From: Ahaetulla prasina
Taxonomy: Eukaryota; Chordata; Lepidosauria; Squamata; Colubridae
Length of the DNA stretch: 64,000 bases
NCBI RefSeq assembly: GCF_028640845.1
Contig: NC_080539.1
Span: 101,830,554 to 101,894,553, forward strand
Reading direction: 5' to 3'
Both the position numbers and the translations under genes were made by a program. Under the pieces are notes generated by a model. That model was not told where the DNA came from. It saw only the letters and a list, made by a program, of their open reading frames with translations, and did no database searches. Shown here in pieces: positions 10,323-22,650 of the stretch (position 1 is its first letter; each line of letters starts with the position of its first letter).

Positions 10323-10733
10323 GGCCCGCACGGGGTCCTCGTACATTAGGCACAGTTGCCCCCAGAACCCCTGGTAGTCCGCCAGCAAGGGGCTGTCCCT
10401 GAGCACCAAAGGCGTGGCCCACTGAGCAGCCTGGCCAGACAACAGGTTCATCACGAAGGCCATCCTGGCCCGGTCATCTGGAAAGTCCCCCGGCCGCATT
10501 GCCATGTAGGTCTGGCACTGGGCCATGAAGGCCAGGAACATGTCCATTCGTCCTGAGAACTTCTCCGGCACCGGTACTGGGCTGTGGCGCTGAGGAGGAG
10601 GAGGAGGAGGAGGTTGGACTGCTGGGGCATTCCCAGCAGCCAGTTGAGCAGTCAGCTGGGCGACTTGCTGTTGCAGTTGCTGGTTATCTGCTTGTAGCTG
10701 CTGCACAATCTGCACCAGCTGTTGCTGATCCAT
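10323..10733 (-). pseudogene. gag: Chromovirus gag, 5' part only
   Basis: Gag binds element RNA and forms the particle in which reverse transcription occurs. The frame starts at the ATG at 10733, 33 bases after the LTR end. It has a Gln-rich coiled coil (QLQADNQQLQQQVAQLTAQL), a run of seven prolines, then PEKFSGRMDMFLAFMAQCQT and FVMNLLSGQAAQWATPL, the capsid-like pattern of Ty3/Gypsy gag that was also the ancestor of the PEG10/RTL domesticated genes. It is cut off after about 137 codons at 10323; no nucleic-acid-binding knuckle, protease or polymerase follows. The upstream in-frame ATG at 10793 lies inside the LTR and is not preferred. Confidence 0.85.
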
Positions 10734-10766
10734 CTTGTGGTGTAGATGTGTGGGAGTCAGGCAAGA

Positions 10767-11293
10767 TGTCGTGTCGCACTCCTCCGCTGACAACCGGGTC
10801 AGGGAAATCCAAATCAGGTGTGCCTCTGCAGCTCTGCCAAAGTCCTAGCAAAGTTCTCAAGGCAGGCAGGAGACCAGAAAGTGATTTCAGCAAGATAAGG
10901 TAGACTTTGCCTAACTCAGAGAATGCCAGAAACCAGATCCTTTATATAGGCCATGGGGTGTGGCTCCATGACTCAGCACTTATCCCAACCTGCCCCTCCC
11001 TTCCTTCTGTTGACGCCGCTTATCAATTCTCCTGAAGCGAGGGTCACTCCAGTCTGCAGCTGTTGGTAATTGACCTTCCTCAGGCTCACATGCTGTGGGG
11101 GAGGGGGAGGGGTCTAGTTGCTCCATTTGCCTGGGCATGGAGCCAGGGCCTGGGGGCTGGAGGCGCTTTTTCTTCCTCAGCCTGTCTGGGCATGGAGCCA
11201 GGGCTGGGGCCGGGAGGCATGCTAGGACATTCCTCAGCATTCAGAAGCAGATAAGAAGGCCCCGGCTGTGGGGAAAGCGGACGAGGCACAACA
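10767..11293 (-). mobile_element. Chromovirus 5' LTR, 527 bp
   Basis: Minus strand starts TGTTGTGCCTCGTCC and ends GACACGACA. It is related to the solo LTR at 3834-4360 along its whole length. A TATATAA box lies at about 10942-10948 on the plus strand, in the promoter orientation for the minus strand. I see no TGG-type primer-binding site directly after the LTR, so the priming tRNA is unknown. The 3' LTR is absent. Confidence 0.88.
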
Positions 11294-11469
11294 GACACAC
11301 TGATATTGTATACTTTTGAAATCAATACTTTAGTTGGTTGATGGTTGATTTGCAATGGATTTACTTCTCAAAACTTAACTTGTGCCTCAAGTAGGGGCTT
11401 CAACTCCACCTACCCAAAAAAATAATTAAAAAATTAAAAAGTACCTCTGGCAAATTCAAGATCATATAA

Positions 11470-12500
11470 TAAAACAAGTAGAGAATGTTGGTTATTTGGG
11501 CCTTTTTAAAATCAAGTTCTATCCTGGCAACATCATTGCAAGGTAATACTTCTAAAAGCAAAATCTACTATGATGGCCCATTCTTCGATATTTTTATTCA
11601 AAAGGAGGGGTGTTTTATTTTTTGTTGCTACAGCAATGCAAGTATTTAATGCAAAAATTACACCTTGAATTTTATATGGAACTCCAATTTGGATTACATT
11701 TGCCAATAATAACATAGCTCAACTGCAGGTGAAATGTTTAAAATCTGTTTTGGATGTTTCAAATTATCCTCTAAATTCTGTTATACTCCTGAAAACTGAG
11801 CAATACACCTTGAAAACAAAGGCTTGTCTATGAACTGTTAAATTTTAGTTGCATATATACATTTTTAAAAACAAGGAAGAGTTGCTTCAAGAAATCCAAA
11901 TGAATCTTTTTGTAGATATGTGATTTAAACAGGTGACCCAAAAGATTAGTCGGATTGTCATTGATCCTATTTATTTTCCAAGGATATGACATCAGCATTT
12001 CATTGTATTAAACACAGATTATGGGATAATTCAGTACAGGAAATAATGGCTAAAGCCAAAGTTTTGTGTTCACCTGTAACTTGTGGAATTAATTACAGCT
12101 TTCTAAATATCCAAATGGTTTATATTTAAGTAAATACCAAATAGCCTTTTCGAAAGCCAGATTAAATGTATTGCCATCAAGTATGCCACATGGCAGGTTT
12201 CAAAAATCCTCATTTCTTAAAGATTTTGAGCCTGTAATGGTGCTGATCTTGAAACAGATCATATTTTAGTGTATTGTGAATTTTATAAGTCTTCAGTGTT
12301 ATCTGGCCTATTTTAAAATCAAAAGCAGTAAGTATGTTAAAATGTTATTTGCAGATAAAAGTCTTACAGAGGCAACAGCCAGCTTTTTAACTATGGCTAT
12401 AAAAACAAGGTTTTTAATAATGCATCCATGAGGTTGGGGTTTTCAAGTGCATTGCAATATTTATTAAATATTTTCCTGGCTAAACTGTCTTATCCAGTGC
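11470..12500 (+). pseudogene. Decayed LINE ORF2 C-terminal region
   Basis: Broken plus-strand frames give QLQVKCLKSVLDVSNYPLNS and NGADLETDHILVYCEFYK, then KMLFADKSLTEATASFLTMA. Order and spacing match the post-polymerase domain of a reptile LINE, where a Cys/His motif of the C-x-H-x-C kind precedes a conserved helical tail. Frameshifts and stops are frequent, so the copy is old. Clade not assigned. Confidence 0.55.
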
Positions 12501-12879
12501 CAAATTTTAGATTATATTTGTAACTTGTTATTTGGGTCCTTTGGCTGCAAGTAAATTGATTGAGATATCATATACGTACTTGGACTTTCAAAATATCTTG
12601 ATAAATGTCTTCATCAAATGCTCTTGAGTAAACTTTGCATTCATGTGATAAGAGAACCTGAATTGTTAATAGATTTTACAAATAGGAAGGGCTAAATGTA
12701 CAATTGTATCGATCCATGGAAATAAGAAGCATCATTATTGGAATCAGTGCTTGTTCATAAATTATATTTACTTAATTAAGCACTGAGCTGCCCAAGTTTG
12801 TGGAAAATTCTAAATTATTCTGAATGGCAAAAAACAAGTGTTATTATAAGTACTCCAAAGCCTAATTTTCCATTCAAAA

Positions 12880-13660
12880 GACAAATGCAATTTAATTTAA
12901 CTAAATGTAAAATGATGCACTGGGTCAGGCCCCTTCTCCCCAGTGTATACCAATGGGGCTGAGCTATCTGTAACTAACCAAGAAAAAGACCTCGGGGTCA
13001 TAATGTCATAGATTCATTGGTCACAGTGTCATAGCTCAATGAAGATGTCAACTTAGTGTGAGGCAGCTGGGAAAAAAAAACCAAATTCCACCACGGAGAT
13101 CTTTAGGAATGGGATTAAGAATGAAAATGCCAACAAAGTAATGCTGTTATACAAATCTGTGGCATGTCCACTTCTGAATAATTTGTACGGTTCTGGTTAT
13201 AACATTGAAAAAGGACATAATGCAGCTGCAAAAAATGTAAAAAAGGGCAACCAAAAGTCATGAAGTAGCTCAAATATTTTCCCTGTGAGAAAATCCTAAA
13301 AGACTAGAGAGAAAAAAAATGACAACTAAAGTGAAACACGGTCATAGCACATAAAATACACCATGTGGGAAAATTGAACTGGGAGAAAATTTCTTTCTTC
13401 TTCCAAAACATTAAACAATCCAATGAAGCAAATTGGAAGGGGATTTAGAAATGACAAAATAAAAATACCCTTCTTCACACTGTACAAAATTAACCTTATG
13501 GGATTTGTTTCATGTATTGTTTATTAAATTTATTTGCTGCCCATCTGATTTTGGAAAACAACAAGATGCTCACTCCCTTGGATGGCTTTAAAAGAGGATT
13601 GCCTAAATTCAGAAAAGACATATCTACCCTTGTACAATCTCTTGAGTTAGGGGCTGCCTG
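12880..13660 (+). pseudogene. Old CR1/L3 LINE remnant
   Basis: NLTKCKMMH at the start, then a frame with GHNVIDSLVT-like remnants, and near the end GGCTTTAAAAGAGGATTGCC, follow the order of CR1/L3 ORF2 C-terminus and 3' UTR. The frame is riddled with stops. It is much more diverged than the CR1 copy at 40743-41438. Confidence 0.55.
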
Positions 13661-13734
13661 ATGCCAAATGCAAGTTACAGTGGAATACCAGTAGGTGAGG
13701 GGTATGTAGAATATTATTATTATGGCACAGTCAA

Positions 13735-13870
13735 CCAGATGTTCCAGCTAGATTTGCCATTTTTGTCCACCTATTAAGTTTTTGCCAATGGTCTGGGATA
13801 GGCAGAGGTGGATGGGTTAAAGGTATTGTTGCAGGATGTAAGCTGTTCTGAATAGAGCTGCCATTTGCAA
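13735..13870 (+). repeat. Interspersed repeat shared with 22550-22650
   Basis: Both places share TTTGCCATTTTTRTCYACCT, then a GGTCTGGGATA/GGACTTGAGATA segment, then TAAAGGTATYRTTGCAGGAY. Preceded here by a TTA microsatellite. Probably the 3' end of a LINE or a SINE body; family unknown to me. Confidence 0.55.
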
Positions 13871-14249
13871 TTGACTGGTGGTGGTTTTGTCGCTGCTGGT
13901 GAGGTTCAAGAGGTGGTCCAAATGTTTGTTATGGGATTGCATCCAATGTTATTATCAAATGTAGATGTAACTCCTACTTGTAAGTTGTGTATACCTTTTT
14001 ATTGCTCACTTAAAAAACAAAATATTGAACTAAGAGGAGTCACTGCCTGATCCAGCAGGGCTGTTGTTATGTTCTAATCACAGGCAATCTCGTATTCAGA
14101 TTCAAATAAACCCAAGTAGCAAATGTATGCAGAATTCATTGCTCAGTTTAGGAATAATGAACAGAGTAGAGAGTGATATGTACGGCCATATCACTCTTCT
14201 AAATGAAACAGGCTCTTGATAGAAAGAAAGGAAGGAGGGAGAAAGGACA

Positions 14250-14535
14250 AAAGGGGTCTGGGAAGTGGCTCACCAAGCTAATGCAGCCTATTATTAACAC
14301 ACAGCTGCCTGCAATTACAATTACTGCAGGCTCGAGTCCCACCAGGCCCAAGGTTGACTCAGCCTTCCATCCTTTATAAGGTAGGTAAAATGAGGACCCA
14401 GATTGTTGGGGGGGCAATAAGTTGACTTTGTATATAAATATACAAATAGGATGAGACTATTGCCTTACACAATGTAAGCCGCCCTGAGTTTTCGGAGAAG
14501 GGCGGGATATAAATTCAAATTTTTTTAAAAAAGGA
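14250..14535 (+). mobile_element. tRNA-derived SINE (GGGCGG tail type)
   Basis: Plus-strand copy of the family at 9270-9530: AGTGGCTCACCAAGCTAATG head, GGCTCGAGTCCCACC as B box, GGTAAAATGAGGACCCAGAT, and GAGAAGGGCGGGATATAAAT before the tail. About 85 percent alike by eye. Confidence 0.8.
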
Positions 14536-14539
14536 TTTT

Positions 14540-16630
14540 GCTGATGGTGCTAAATAAGTACTCAAGTACTTTTTACCAAAAAAAACAACACACTGAAACT
14601 ATTGCAGTTAAAATCAGAATAATTAAAATCAATTTAACAATTAAAAGCTTGGCAAAAGGGAACAGCTTTTTGGCATTTTTCTGAATACTGATATTTCTAA
14701 ATACCAAACATTCTTCCTGGTATATTTTAGGGCTTAAAGTCATACAGGTGACAGCACCTATCTCTTTCACATATCCGACAGTCAAACATCTCGCAACTGT
14801 GGCCTCTTCAAAATAGTTTCTTCTGCAGATCTAAATAATCAGGTAAATTCAGAATGGAAGGATCAGTCCCACAATCAAGTGCTAAGCCATTTACTATATT
14901 TCTGTAAAGGCTAAAATGAGAGAAGGGGATCCATTGCTTAGATGGGAAGCTGGATTGTCCATTTTACCATTTTAAGCTTTATGCTGCTGGACTTCCAAAA
15001 TTATGTACGCTTCTTGTCCCTGAACAGATGGCCTGGATGTTACACTAAAGGTTGTACTAGGATTCTTTTCTGCATGAAACGGGTGACTGTATTTTGTTGG
15101 GCAAGAAACTTGATGAGTTGCTGCAGCTTTCTTTCCACAGGTAAGTTACATGTTCTACAAAACCTGAGATCTGCATACAAGGTCAGGGCCAGCACATTCC
15201 TTGTGTATGGCAGAAAACAAACCATTAATAAACATACTTTGTGGTCTGTTTAGGAATTCAAAATGCAGCATTTGTCTGTTTAGCTACAATGAACTGACTG
15301 GATACAGAACTACTACATCTCAGTAACATAAATAGCACATTGTACTATTTATATGGTTACAGAATTTTTAAAAAGTATAGAACTGACAATTATAGGATGA
15401 AATAAGATATAATTAAAAGGAAAGTGAATTTGCTCAAACTGTTTATATCACACTATTTTTCTGCAAGTATGTTCAGCAAGGAAAGATTGCTGCAGAAATA
15501 AATACCAGCAGGGTATTTATTTCATATCTGAAATTTCTCAGCCATTTCCAGGTAAAACAGAATTCATCCATTTTGATAGAATTATGCATGGAATGCAAAT
15601 ATTTTAGTCATTTGAGAAATGCTTTCTGGAGCCATTTAAAGACATTTGTGATCCGCAGAAAGATAGAAAAATCTGTCCTTTGCAAAAGTGATACAAGCTG
15701 AAGTATCAGCATGAAATAATTTTGTAATAGTCTGGCTTCTGCCCAAATTGAATGAAGATCAGCTGAAGCAATAGTGCTGCTGGTGGTATATATTTCAAAT
15801 ATATTCAAAAAGAAAGCTGATATATGAACTTTTAGGCATGATGCCCAGAAAAGATAAAGTCAACTGCAGTAAAGGAAAATCTTGTCAGGAAGATGTTTTA
15901 CTCCCATATGTACCATTAACAGATCATTTTTCTTCCTTTTTAGTTATATATCCCAAACTATAAATGTGATTATGGAAATCACCGGGATGTTCTAAGTGAG
16001 TGGATCACTCAGATTACAGCAGAAGCATTATTCAGAGACCACAAAACATCAGTTAAAAAAGGAGCACTTTATTTGCTTAATCATTAATTTTATTTAGCCA
16101 TCTGTTAACAGGGGCAGCCCATAATTTCAGAGGTTCCAGTGCCCTTTTGTAGACTTTCATTGACACCCCTCCTCCATTGCAACAGGCATATCAAAGCAAT
16201 CAGTATGCCACAAATGTCGTGCGTTCAAAAAAGGTTACATCACACACTTCTTTTAATAGCAAATTTGCATTTCCATAGTATGGATATTGGATCACTGTAT
16301 GCCCAGTTTCTCTTGTCTTTCTAAGTAGCTTGTAGGAAACCAAGGAAGTGACATTTGGGCCTTAGACAAACTGCATTTAAACTGAGCATTCTGACGTGTG
16401 TGTGTGTGTGTGTTCAAAGAAGTTACACTGTTGTGCAGCTCATCTGTATAAATGGATATGGCTCTGAAGCTCTAGTCTGGAGCGACAGAATCTAGAACTG
16501 GGTGGGTGGCACTGAAAGTCCATTGTGGTAGTAACTGTAGATGTTAGTCTGTGATGCCATGCATGGTTTTCTATCAGTTTTTGGTAACACCTCATTTTTG
16601 GTGGAGGCTTCTTAGTTCATCAGCGAGTTC
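14540..16630. other. Mostly unassigned AT-rich DNA
   Basis: No gene seen. About 14580-14720 looks like a minus-strand L2-type 3' region (AACAATTAAAAGCTTGGCAA). A (TG)n run lies at 16398-16412. An ATG-started frame at 14942 of 103 codons has no recognisable domain. Confidence 0.4.
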
Positions 16631-16639
16631 TGTCAACAG

Positions 16640-16880
16640 TTGCAGCTTCTAGTTCCCTTGGCTGGATGTGTCAATGTTGTACGGTTTCTTTCACAGCATC
16701 TTTGTAGTGGTTGCATGGTGAATCTCAAGGTTTTTTCCCAGACTTCCCGACACTGCAGAGAAAGTGGTGAGAGATATATCATCCATTCTGATGATGTGCC
16801 CCACCCATCTCATCAGGGTTCTGATAATCAGGGATTCAATATTCATAGACTAAACACAATCCAAGATCTCCAGATTGGAG
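16640..16880 (-). pseudogene. LINE ORF2 C-terminal remnant (WVGHI type)
   Basis: The minus strand reads LIIRTLMRWVGHIIRMDD, the W-x-GH-x-x-RM signature found near the carboxyl end of many LINE polymerases. The following segment loses frame. Same kind of motif as the 1540-1800 remnant but a different family. Confidence 0.6.
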
Positions 16881-16884
16881 GCAT

Positions 16885-17110
16885 GTTTATTTTTTATTTT
16901 TTATTTATTTATTTATTTTGTCACACTAATATAAGCATAAGCATGAAATAATTATACAATATATAAGCATATATATAAGTATGAGTATGTAATAACTATA
17001 TTAATTGGATATAATGAAAGGAAACAATAGGACAGGAACGGTAGGCACACTTGTGCTCTTATGCACGCCCCTTACAGATTGAGCAGAGAGCGCAGATGTG
17101 AAATTTCTTC
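16885..17110 (-). mobile_element. LINE 3' end with TTTA tail
   Basis: The minus strand reads AAGGGGCGTGCATAAGAGCA, CCTGTCCTATTGTTTCC, and ends CTTATATTAGTGTGACAAAA followed by (TAAA)n. It is the same 3' UTR that follows the reverse-transcriptase fragment at 60395-61040, so both belong to one family. Confidence 0.75.
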
Positions 17111-17114
17111 AATT

Positions 17115-18879
17115 GTCTGATGTGTCTTCAGTAATCTGGACCAGATTACTGTGCTCCATGAGCATCCCTCTTGATTATAATCATCGATATTCTTCCTATT
17201 TTACAAAGAAATAAGAATTTCATTCACAGGCTCGTGGAAAACCCATTACCAATAGGAATACAGTTCTAGGTTTCCTGTCAGTTCTCAATGTAAATGTTAC
17301 TTTTGTCATTAGTAACATTTTTAAACAAAAATATAAATTAACAACATGATTTTAATCACAGACAATCCTGAAAAGATAGTTAAATTTAAGCAAGTCAATT
17401 ATTAACCAACAAGTAATTAGCTTGCTCCATTTTTAGAACATCTTATTAAATATATCTATGAAATCGATAGGGTTATTAAAAATTATGCAAAATCATGGTG
17501 GAAAGAGTACAAAGGAAATGGAAGCTAATTGTGTAAGATGTTTTAGGGAAGAAATATGTCATGAAAATATGCTGAATTCTTGATATATAAAAACGTTCCT
17601 AATTAAAATAGAAGTTGTATGAATGGATACAAATAATCTTAAACAATTAATCTAATAATCTATTTAGTCTTCAAATGCTACAAATATTTCAATACAAGAG
17701 TAAAAACATTGCCAAAGGCATATTGGCTGGATCATGTTTTTATTCCTCATTCATTATTCTGAAATGATTATCATCCCTGGAAGCTATACTTACACTGATT
17801 CACCCTATTTAGATATCCCTTCCTTAATATTTCTACACTGATATAAGAGGATAATAATGCTGGGCTAATGAAATCTACATACTAATCCTATAAATGGCTA
17901 CTGCATCATTGCCTATGTCCTGAGGGACATAACTATTTCATTATCAATAGCAAAGCTGCTTTGTTGGATACAGAAACAAAATAGTGTCCTCTTTTTACTT
18001 GACATATGTGGAGTAGAAGCTAAGAATAAGGTGACTAAAGTCATCCAGCTAACCTGCTCTCTTAAAATAAATGACAGCACAGAACAGTCCTTGCTAGATT
18101 CTATTTGGCCCTTTTTGTTAAGGTTGTGTGTATATCTGGTAAGTGGCATGTGTAGTGCAATCACACTTATATTAGACTTCAACAGAAACCATTGTTATTT
18201 ATGTTTCTAATATGGAAATCTCACAATGAGATTAATTTTCTTCTAACCCTATACAGCACAGCAGATTGTTGCAAATGTGAACTCAGTATTCATGGTCTAA
18301 AAATGTTGTTGTTTTTTGTTTTTGTTTTTTGGAAGCCAAAGATGCTCAAAAATGGGTTAACTTTGAAGTTTAATCTAAGTTCATATTTAGATCTGGAATT
18401 AATGAATGACATCTCAGAACTTTGTTCTTTTATAATTTGCTGCAAAATTGTTTAGACAATCTCACCTTTCTGTGATGGGGAGAAAAAACCTCAGGCACAG
18501 ACGACTCATATTAAATGACTGTAATGGTGAACACAGGTCTAAGAGAGACAGAGAGAGACACTGCAAATGACAGAAATATGGGCATTGGTCACAAAATTAC
18601 TTTATCATCACTGTCATAACTGCTAATCATCAATGTCCAGTTGCTATATAAGGACCCTACCAGTATTTGTCTCTTTGGAACTGATGCAGACTACTTTTCC
18701 ATCATCAGCTATCAAACATCAAAGATGTTGCAGTCAAAGCTTTAGGAGAGACCTCTGAAATCCACTGCTGTGGACCATTCAACCGTCTCTCTCCTCCCCA
18801 CAAAAAATATGAGAGAAGTTAAGTGCTGAGCACCCTTCCAGCTACAGCAATTAAGATTGTGGAACAGAAAGAGGAGAGG
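17115..18879. other. Unassigned AT-rich DNA
   Basis: No gene or repeat that I can name. The frames at 17913-18182 (minus) and 18192-18455 (plus) are short and lack domain or splice support. A GA-rich run lies at 18541-18560. Confidence 0.45.
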
Positions 18880-20072
18880 GTGTCCATATCTGGACTGCTG
18901 CCACAATTCAGACAACCCCTAGCAAACTCTTCAATTTTCTATACCTATTTGCTATCATTTACTGATCATGAAGCCTAGATATGGTTGGAAAAGTTGAAGC
19001 AGAAGGGTGCAGCCCATAGAGATTGCCAGGGAATTGCCAGGCAAAACCTTTGGGGCACTCTTTTCTTCTCCCTTGCTTCTCCTGACTAAGGGATACCAAT
19101 GGAGAAAATGTTAACAACTACTCTGTGTTACTTTTCCTTCATTCATTTGCTCCTCCTTCTTTCCACATCCTCTTCCATTACACCTCCTACTCGGTGACCA
19201 TATTTGAGCTTCCAAATTCCAGGCAGAAAATGGGCAGGAAACAGTATCAGGAAACTCCATTGATGATCTACAACAGCCCTTCCCTATTCAAGTTGATTTA
19301 TTGAGAAAGTATGGGGGAAAGATTAGGTAGCTACTGGATCAATGAAACCACATTCCTCTGTGGTCTCCAGGAATTAATTGTATTTACACCCCCATAAAGT
19401 TTGTACTGAAACACCTCCCTGATTCATGTACTTTCTTATTAAACATAGTCCACAAAATTCTGCAAAATTAGAGCTGCAAAATTCTGGATGACCACCCAGT
19501 GGCAGCAAAGACAAACAGGAGTTTGCAGATCTGATAGCCTTGCATTGTCTGATCTGACCAGGATCTCTAGCAGAAAATAATTGCATTATCTTTTCACTGA
19601 AGAATCCAGTGATTTGGAGACCCTCCATCTGCAAATCATCCTCTGTCACTGAGTTATGGCTGATACCTTACAGCACTTAATTTATATGTTTATTCAGATA
19701 AAAACCAGCAATAAAATAAAATGAATGTGTGACAGAATAATCAGGGAATATTTAATGCCCTTGAAATATCTGAAATATTTAAGTTAGCTAAATGGCAAAA
19801 GATTTTCCACTGACCATCCAATCTTCTTCACTCATTGTCTCACCCTCTAGCTATCTATTATCTAATAAATGTAAAAGTTCTTCACTGCCAAAACAGCCTG
19901 ATGGGGATTTAGCACACTGACAGAGATTACCACAACATTTAATATGCCAAGCATGATCATATTATGTAATTACATACTCTGACTTTTCATTTTGGAGACT
20001 GGATTGTGAATAAATATACTGTAGTACTGTGAGAGGTAGTGTCTATGGAGGGGAACCTGGAGTGATGGATTA

Positions 20073-20405
20073 TAGGTAGTAGTTGACATGCAATCACAAT
20101 TGGGACTAGAATTTCCATTGATAAGCAAGGCAGTCGTTGTGCATCATGCCAAATTTCATGATCCTTTTTGCTAAGCAAATCACTGCAAACTGTTAAGTGA
20201 ATCATACAGTTATTAAGCAAACACAACTCCTCCCATTGACTATGCTTGTCAGAAGCCAAGCATAAGGTTGCAAATGATGATCACATGACCCCAGGACACT
20301 ATAACCATTGTAAATACATGCCAGTTGTCACACACCAAAACTTTGATTCTATGATCATGAGGATGCTGCTATGGTTGGAAGTTTGAGGATCGGTTGTAAA
20401 TCGTT
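20073..20405 (+). mobile_element. Degraded palindromic DNA element
   Basis: Reads TAGGTAGTAGTTGACATGC, CACAATTGGGACTAGAATTT, CTTGTCAGAAGCCAAGCATA and GATCACATGACCCCAGGAC, the order expected for the CAGGTAGTCC family. Both ends are worn. A second copy lies in the duplicate at about 27835-28165. Confidence 0.55.
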
Positions 20406-20545
20406 TCCTAGGAAGGAGGCAGATTCCAGAAAAAGGGGTGAGACAAGAGGCAGCACAACTTGGCTAGGAGGTAGAAAAGGGGAGTTAGGATAGCCACTCC
20501 CTAGAATGTCCCAGGGTATATCCATTAGGCTGAGCATAGTAAGGG

Positions 20546-21046
20546 TGTCAGACCTGGAAGCCATCCTTTACAGTTGGGCCTTCAGGTTTGCCACATTTTT
20601 CTACTGTGGGAAAATGGGAGAGGGGATTGTATAGACCATGGGTGATATATAGTCAAAATAGCATTCTTTTCTCAGAGAGTCAAGGCCATGGTGCCCTGCA
20701 GCTGCCATGAGGGGACTGGGAGGTATCTATAGTTTTGGATGGTGCCTGTTTGGATCATGTGATGGACATGTAGGTGCTGGGAAGGGACTTGAACTTTCTT
20801 TTGGGTGGGGAGAACCTGAAAGCTTTCAGATTTGGGTTTTCCCAGATATGCCAATATGACATCATCTATAAAATGGAACTTTGAGGAATTTCAAGCCTTG
20901 GAATCTTCTTTCATTGGAGGTGTTACTTGGAACCCTGACAAGTAACTTGGGTTAGTATGACAAGATTCTGCTTATTGTGTGAAAGCAAATAAAGAACTGA
21001 ACTCTGGCAGAATTGTTCTACATAATTTTTAGGCTTTCGCCTGACA
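20546..21046 (+). mobile_element. Probable LTR, about 500 bp
   Basis: Begins TGTCAGACCTGGAAGCCAT and ends CGCCTGACA. It contains TATAAAA at about 20867 and AATAAA at about 20987, in promoter-then-polyA order. The start resembles the well-supported solo LTR at 35919-36286 (TGTCAGGCCTGGAAACCAT; both have GCCACATTTTTC). I find no target duplication at these edges, so the limits are uncertain. Repeated in copy 2 at 28308-28808. Confidence 0.5.
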
Positions 21047-21248
21047 AATATTTTCATCATTAAAAGCACTCAAACTAGCTCAGCCTTATATCCATTGGAT
21101 GAGAAAGTTTCATAAAAGTTTCCCATTCAGATAATTTTTTGCTGCCCAACAGATATCTATTCTAGGATTGTCAGTCCTAAACCTTTCCCCCAAATAAGCA
21201 CCAGCTACCTTTCATTGTCCAAGCTCTTCCTGTGTCTTCTTGCCCTAG

Positions 21249-21344
21249 CACCATCCTTTCTCACTGAAGAGAATGGAAAAGTTCCTACTGATCGTGACGG
21301 ATGGAATTACATCCCACTGGGCTCAGCCATTAGATACAAATAAG
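21249..21344 (+). CDS. Possible internal exon, 96 bp, unidentified
   Basis: A pyrimidine-rich run (TTCCTGTGTCTTCTTGCCCTAG) ends just before it and a consensus donor (AAG then GTAAGAGG) follows. Length 96 is a multiple of three and one frame is open, containing MEKFLLIVTDG, which is loosely like a strand of a von Willebrand A domain. A second frame is also open until a stop right at the donor. Not conserved-family evidence; could be chance or an old pseudogene. Confidence 0.22.
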
Positions 21345-21645
21345 GTAAGAGGTAAAGCTATGAATCATTTTGTGCCTCAGCAGAAAGAGAAAAAGCATTT
21401 TATAATTGTTTCCCATTAGCCATTGTGTTAGAGACTGGGAATGCTCCACCCCTATGGGATGTTGAGGAAAGCACACATCTTGGAAAGTTCAAAAACATGG
21501 TAGGTGGCTGGGTTTATTACAGCAAAAGACACAGAAGCAGTCAGTGAAGAGGCATCAACTACACAGTAAGACTATATAACTGCTTCTAGGTGTAACAACA
21601 GCGGCCCAACTTCTGCTTTTTCATTATGGCGGTATTAAGGTTTAG

Positions 21646-21715
21646 CAAAGCTGGCTGAGGAACTCTGGGAGTTAAAGTCCACACGTCCTAAAGGGACCAA
21701 GGTTGGAGACCCCTG
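21646..21715. mobile_element. Right half of a hAT-type MITE
   Basis: CTGGGAGTTAAAGTCCACAC, then CCAAGGTTGGAGACCCCTG, equals the right half of the palindromic MITE at 37378-37512. The left half is missing. Present in copy 2 at 29403-29472. Confidence 0.7.
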
Positions 21716-22550
21716 TCTTAGAAAAGCCTTCTAACCAAGGTAAAATATTGGCTGGTTCAATAAATTAAGAAAATGAAAACTTTTAGGTTTCCTATTGGAC
21801 CAGACGCCAAGAGCTAAGTTATCTAGGTTTCCTTTCTCCCTTTAAAGTAAAAGCAAAAAGATGGGCTTTGTAGTCCCAGGGAAACTTTCTCTTACATAAT
21901 AGGACTTGTATCTTCTAGTTATTCCACAGCAAAAGCAGCTTTAGGTGCTCTGTTCTGAAAATAGTATTTTTATACTTATCTCATCTCAAGACCTCCCATC
22001 CAGATTCCCTATGATCCATGGAAGAAGAGATTTGAGATTACAAGGTCAGAGATAGCAATTTGCTTGACCCCAGTTGATCTGATAAGTCTACTATGGGACT
22101 ACTTCCTTCTGCTCAGTAGTTGTTCTACAGCTAGGCTGTGAGGAAGACCAAAAATCTGGCTTCCACGATGACTTTTTTAATGGCTTGATTAACTGATCTA
22201 CTGTACAACTCTGAAATTAACTTTTATTCTTGGCTTAGCACATGTAATGGAAAGTGTAATTCAGAGAACTTGGCTTTAATCTTTCTGTAGTTCATCTAAT
22301 GGGAAATTCCCTTCCTCGTGGCCACTTCCTCCTTGGAAGCTCCAACTCCTCATTTTTATAAACCCCAATTTCTCACACTGATGTCCTTCAACAAAACTTA
22401 TCCAGGGATTGCATCTCTTTCAACCATCATATGGCAGCCAAGAAATAGAGCCACTCTCTTTTCTGGAATATAGTAGCCAGTCATAGTTATAAGGAAGTAT
22501 TATGGTTTGCATAGTCATCGAGATGACTATTATAGTCAGCGAGATGTTTA
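21716..22550. other. Unassigned; end of copy 1 and unique spacer
   Basis: To 22072 this belongs to the duplicated segment; from 22073 it is single-copy in the window. No gene seen. Confidence 0.5.
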
Positions 22551-22650
22551 AACTGGTTTTGCCATTTTTATCTACCTATTGAGTCTTTCCCAAGGACTTG
22601 AGATAAGCAGTTGTAATTGTCTGATGGTATTAAAGGTATCATTGCAGGAC
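22550..22650 (+). repeat. Interspersed repeat fused to gag
   Basis: Shares its sequence with 13735-13870 up to TTGCAGGAC and then changes within a base or two to gag codons of the Mag-like element (GAATTTGGAGAG). There is no LTR at this join. Confidence 0.6.

Larger units (their letters stand above)
18880..22072. repeat. 3.2-kb duplicated segment, copy 1
   Basis: Matches 26656-29820 from end to end with, by eye, about two dozen substitutions and roughly a dozen small indels. Left edge: GTGTCCATATCTGG, preceded by unrelated sequence in each copy. Right edge: GCTTGACCCCA, after which the copies diverge completely. Inside are a degraded palindromic DNA element, an LTR-like stretch, half of a hAT MITE and a possible exon. 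Confidence 0.95.
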
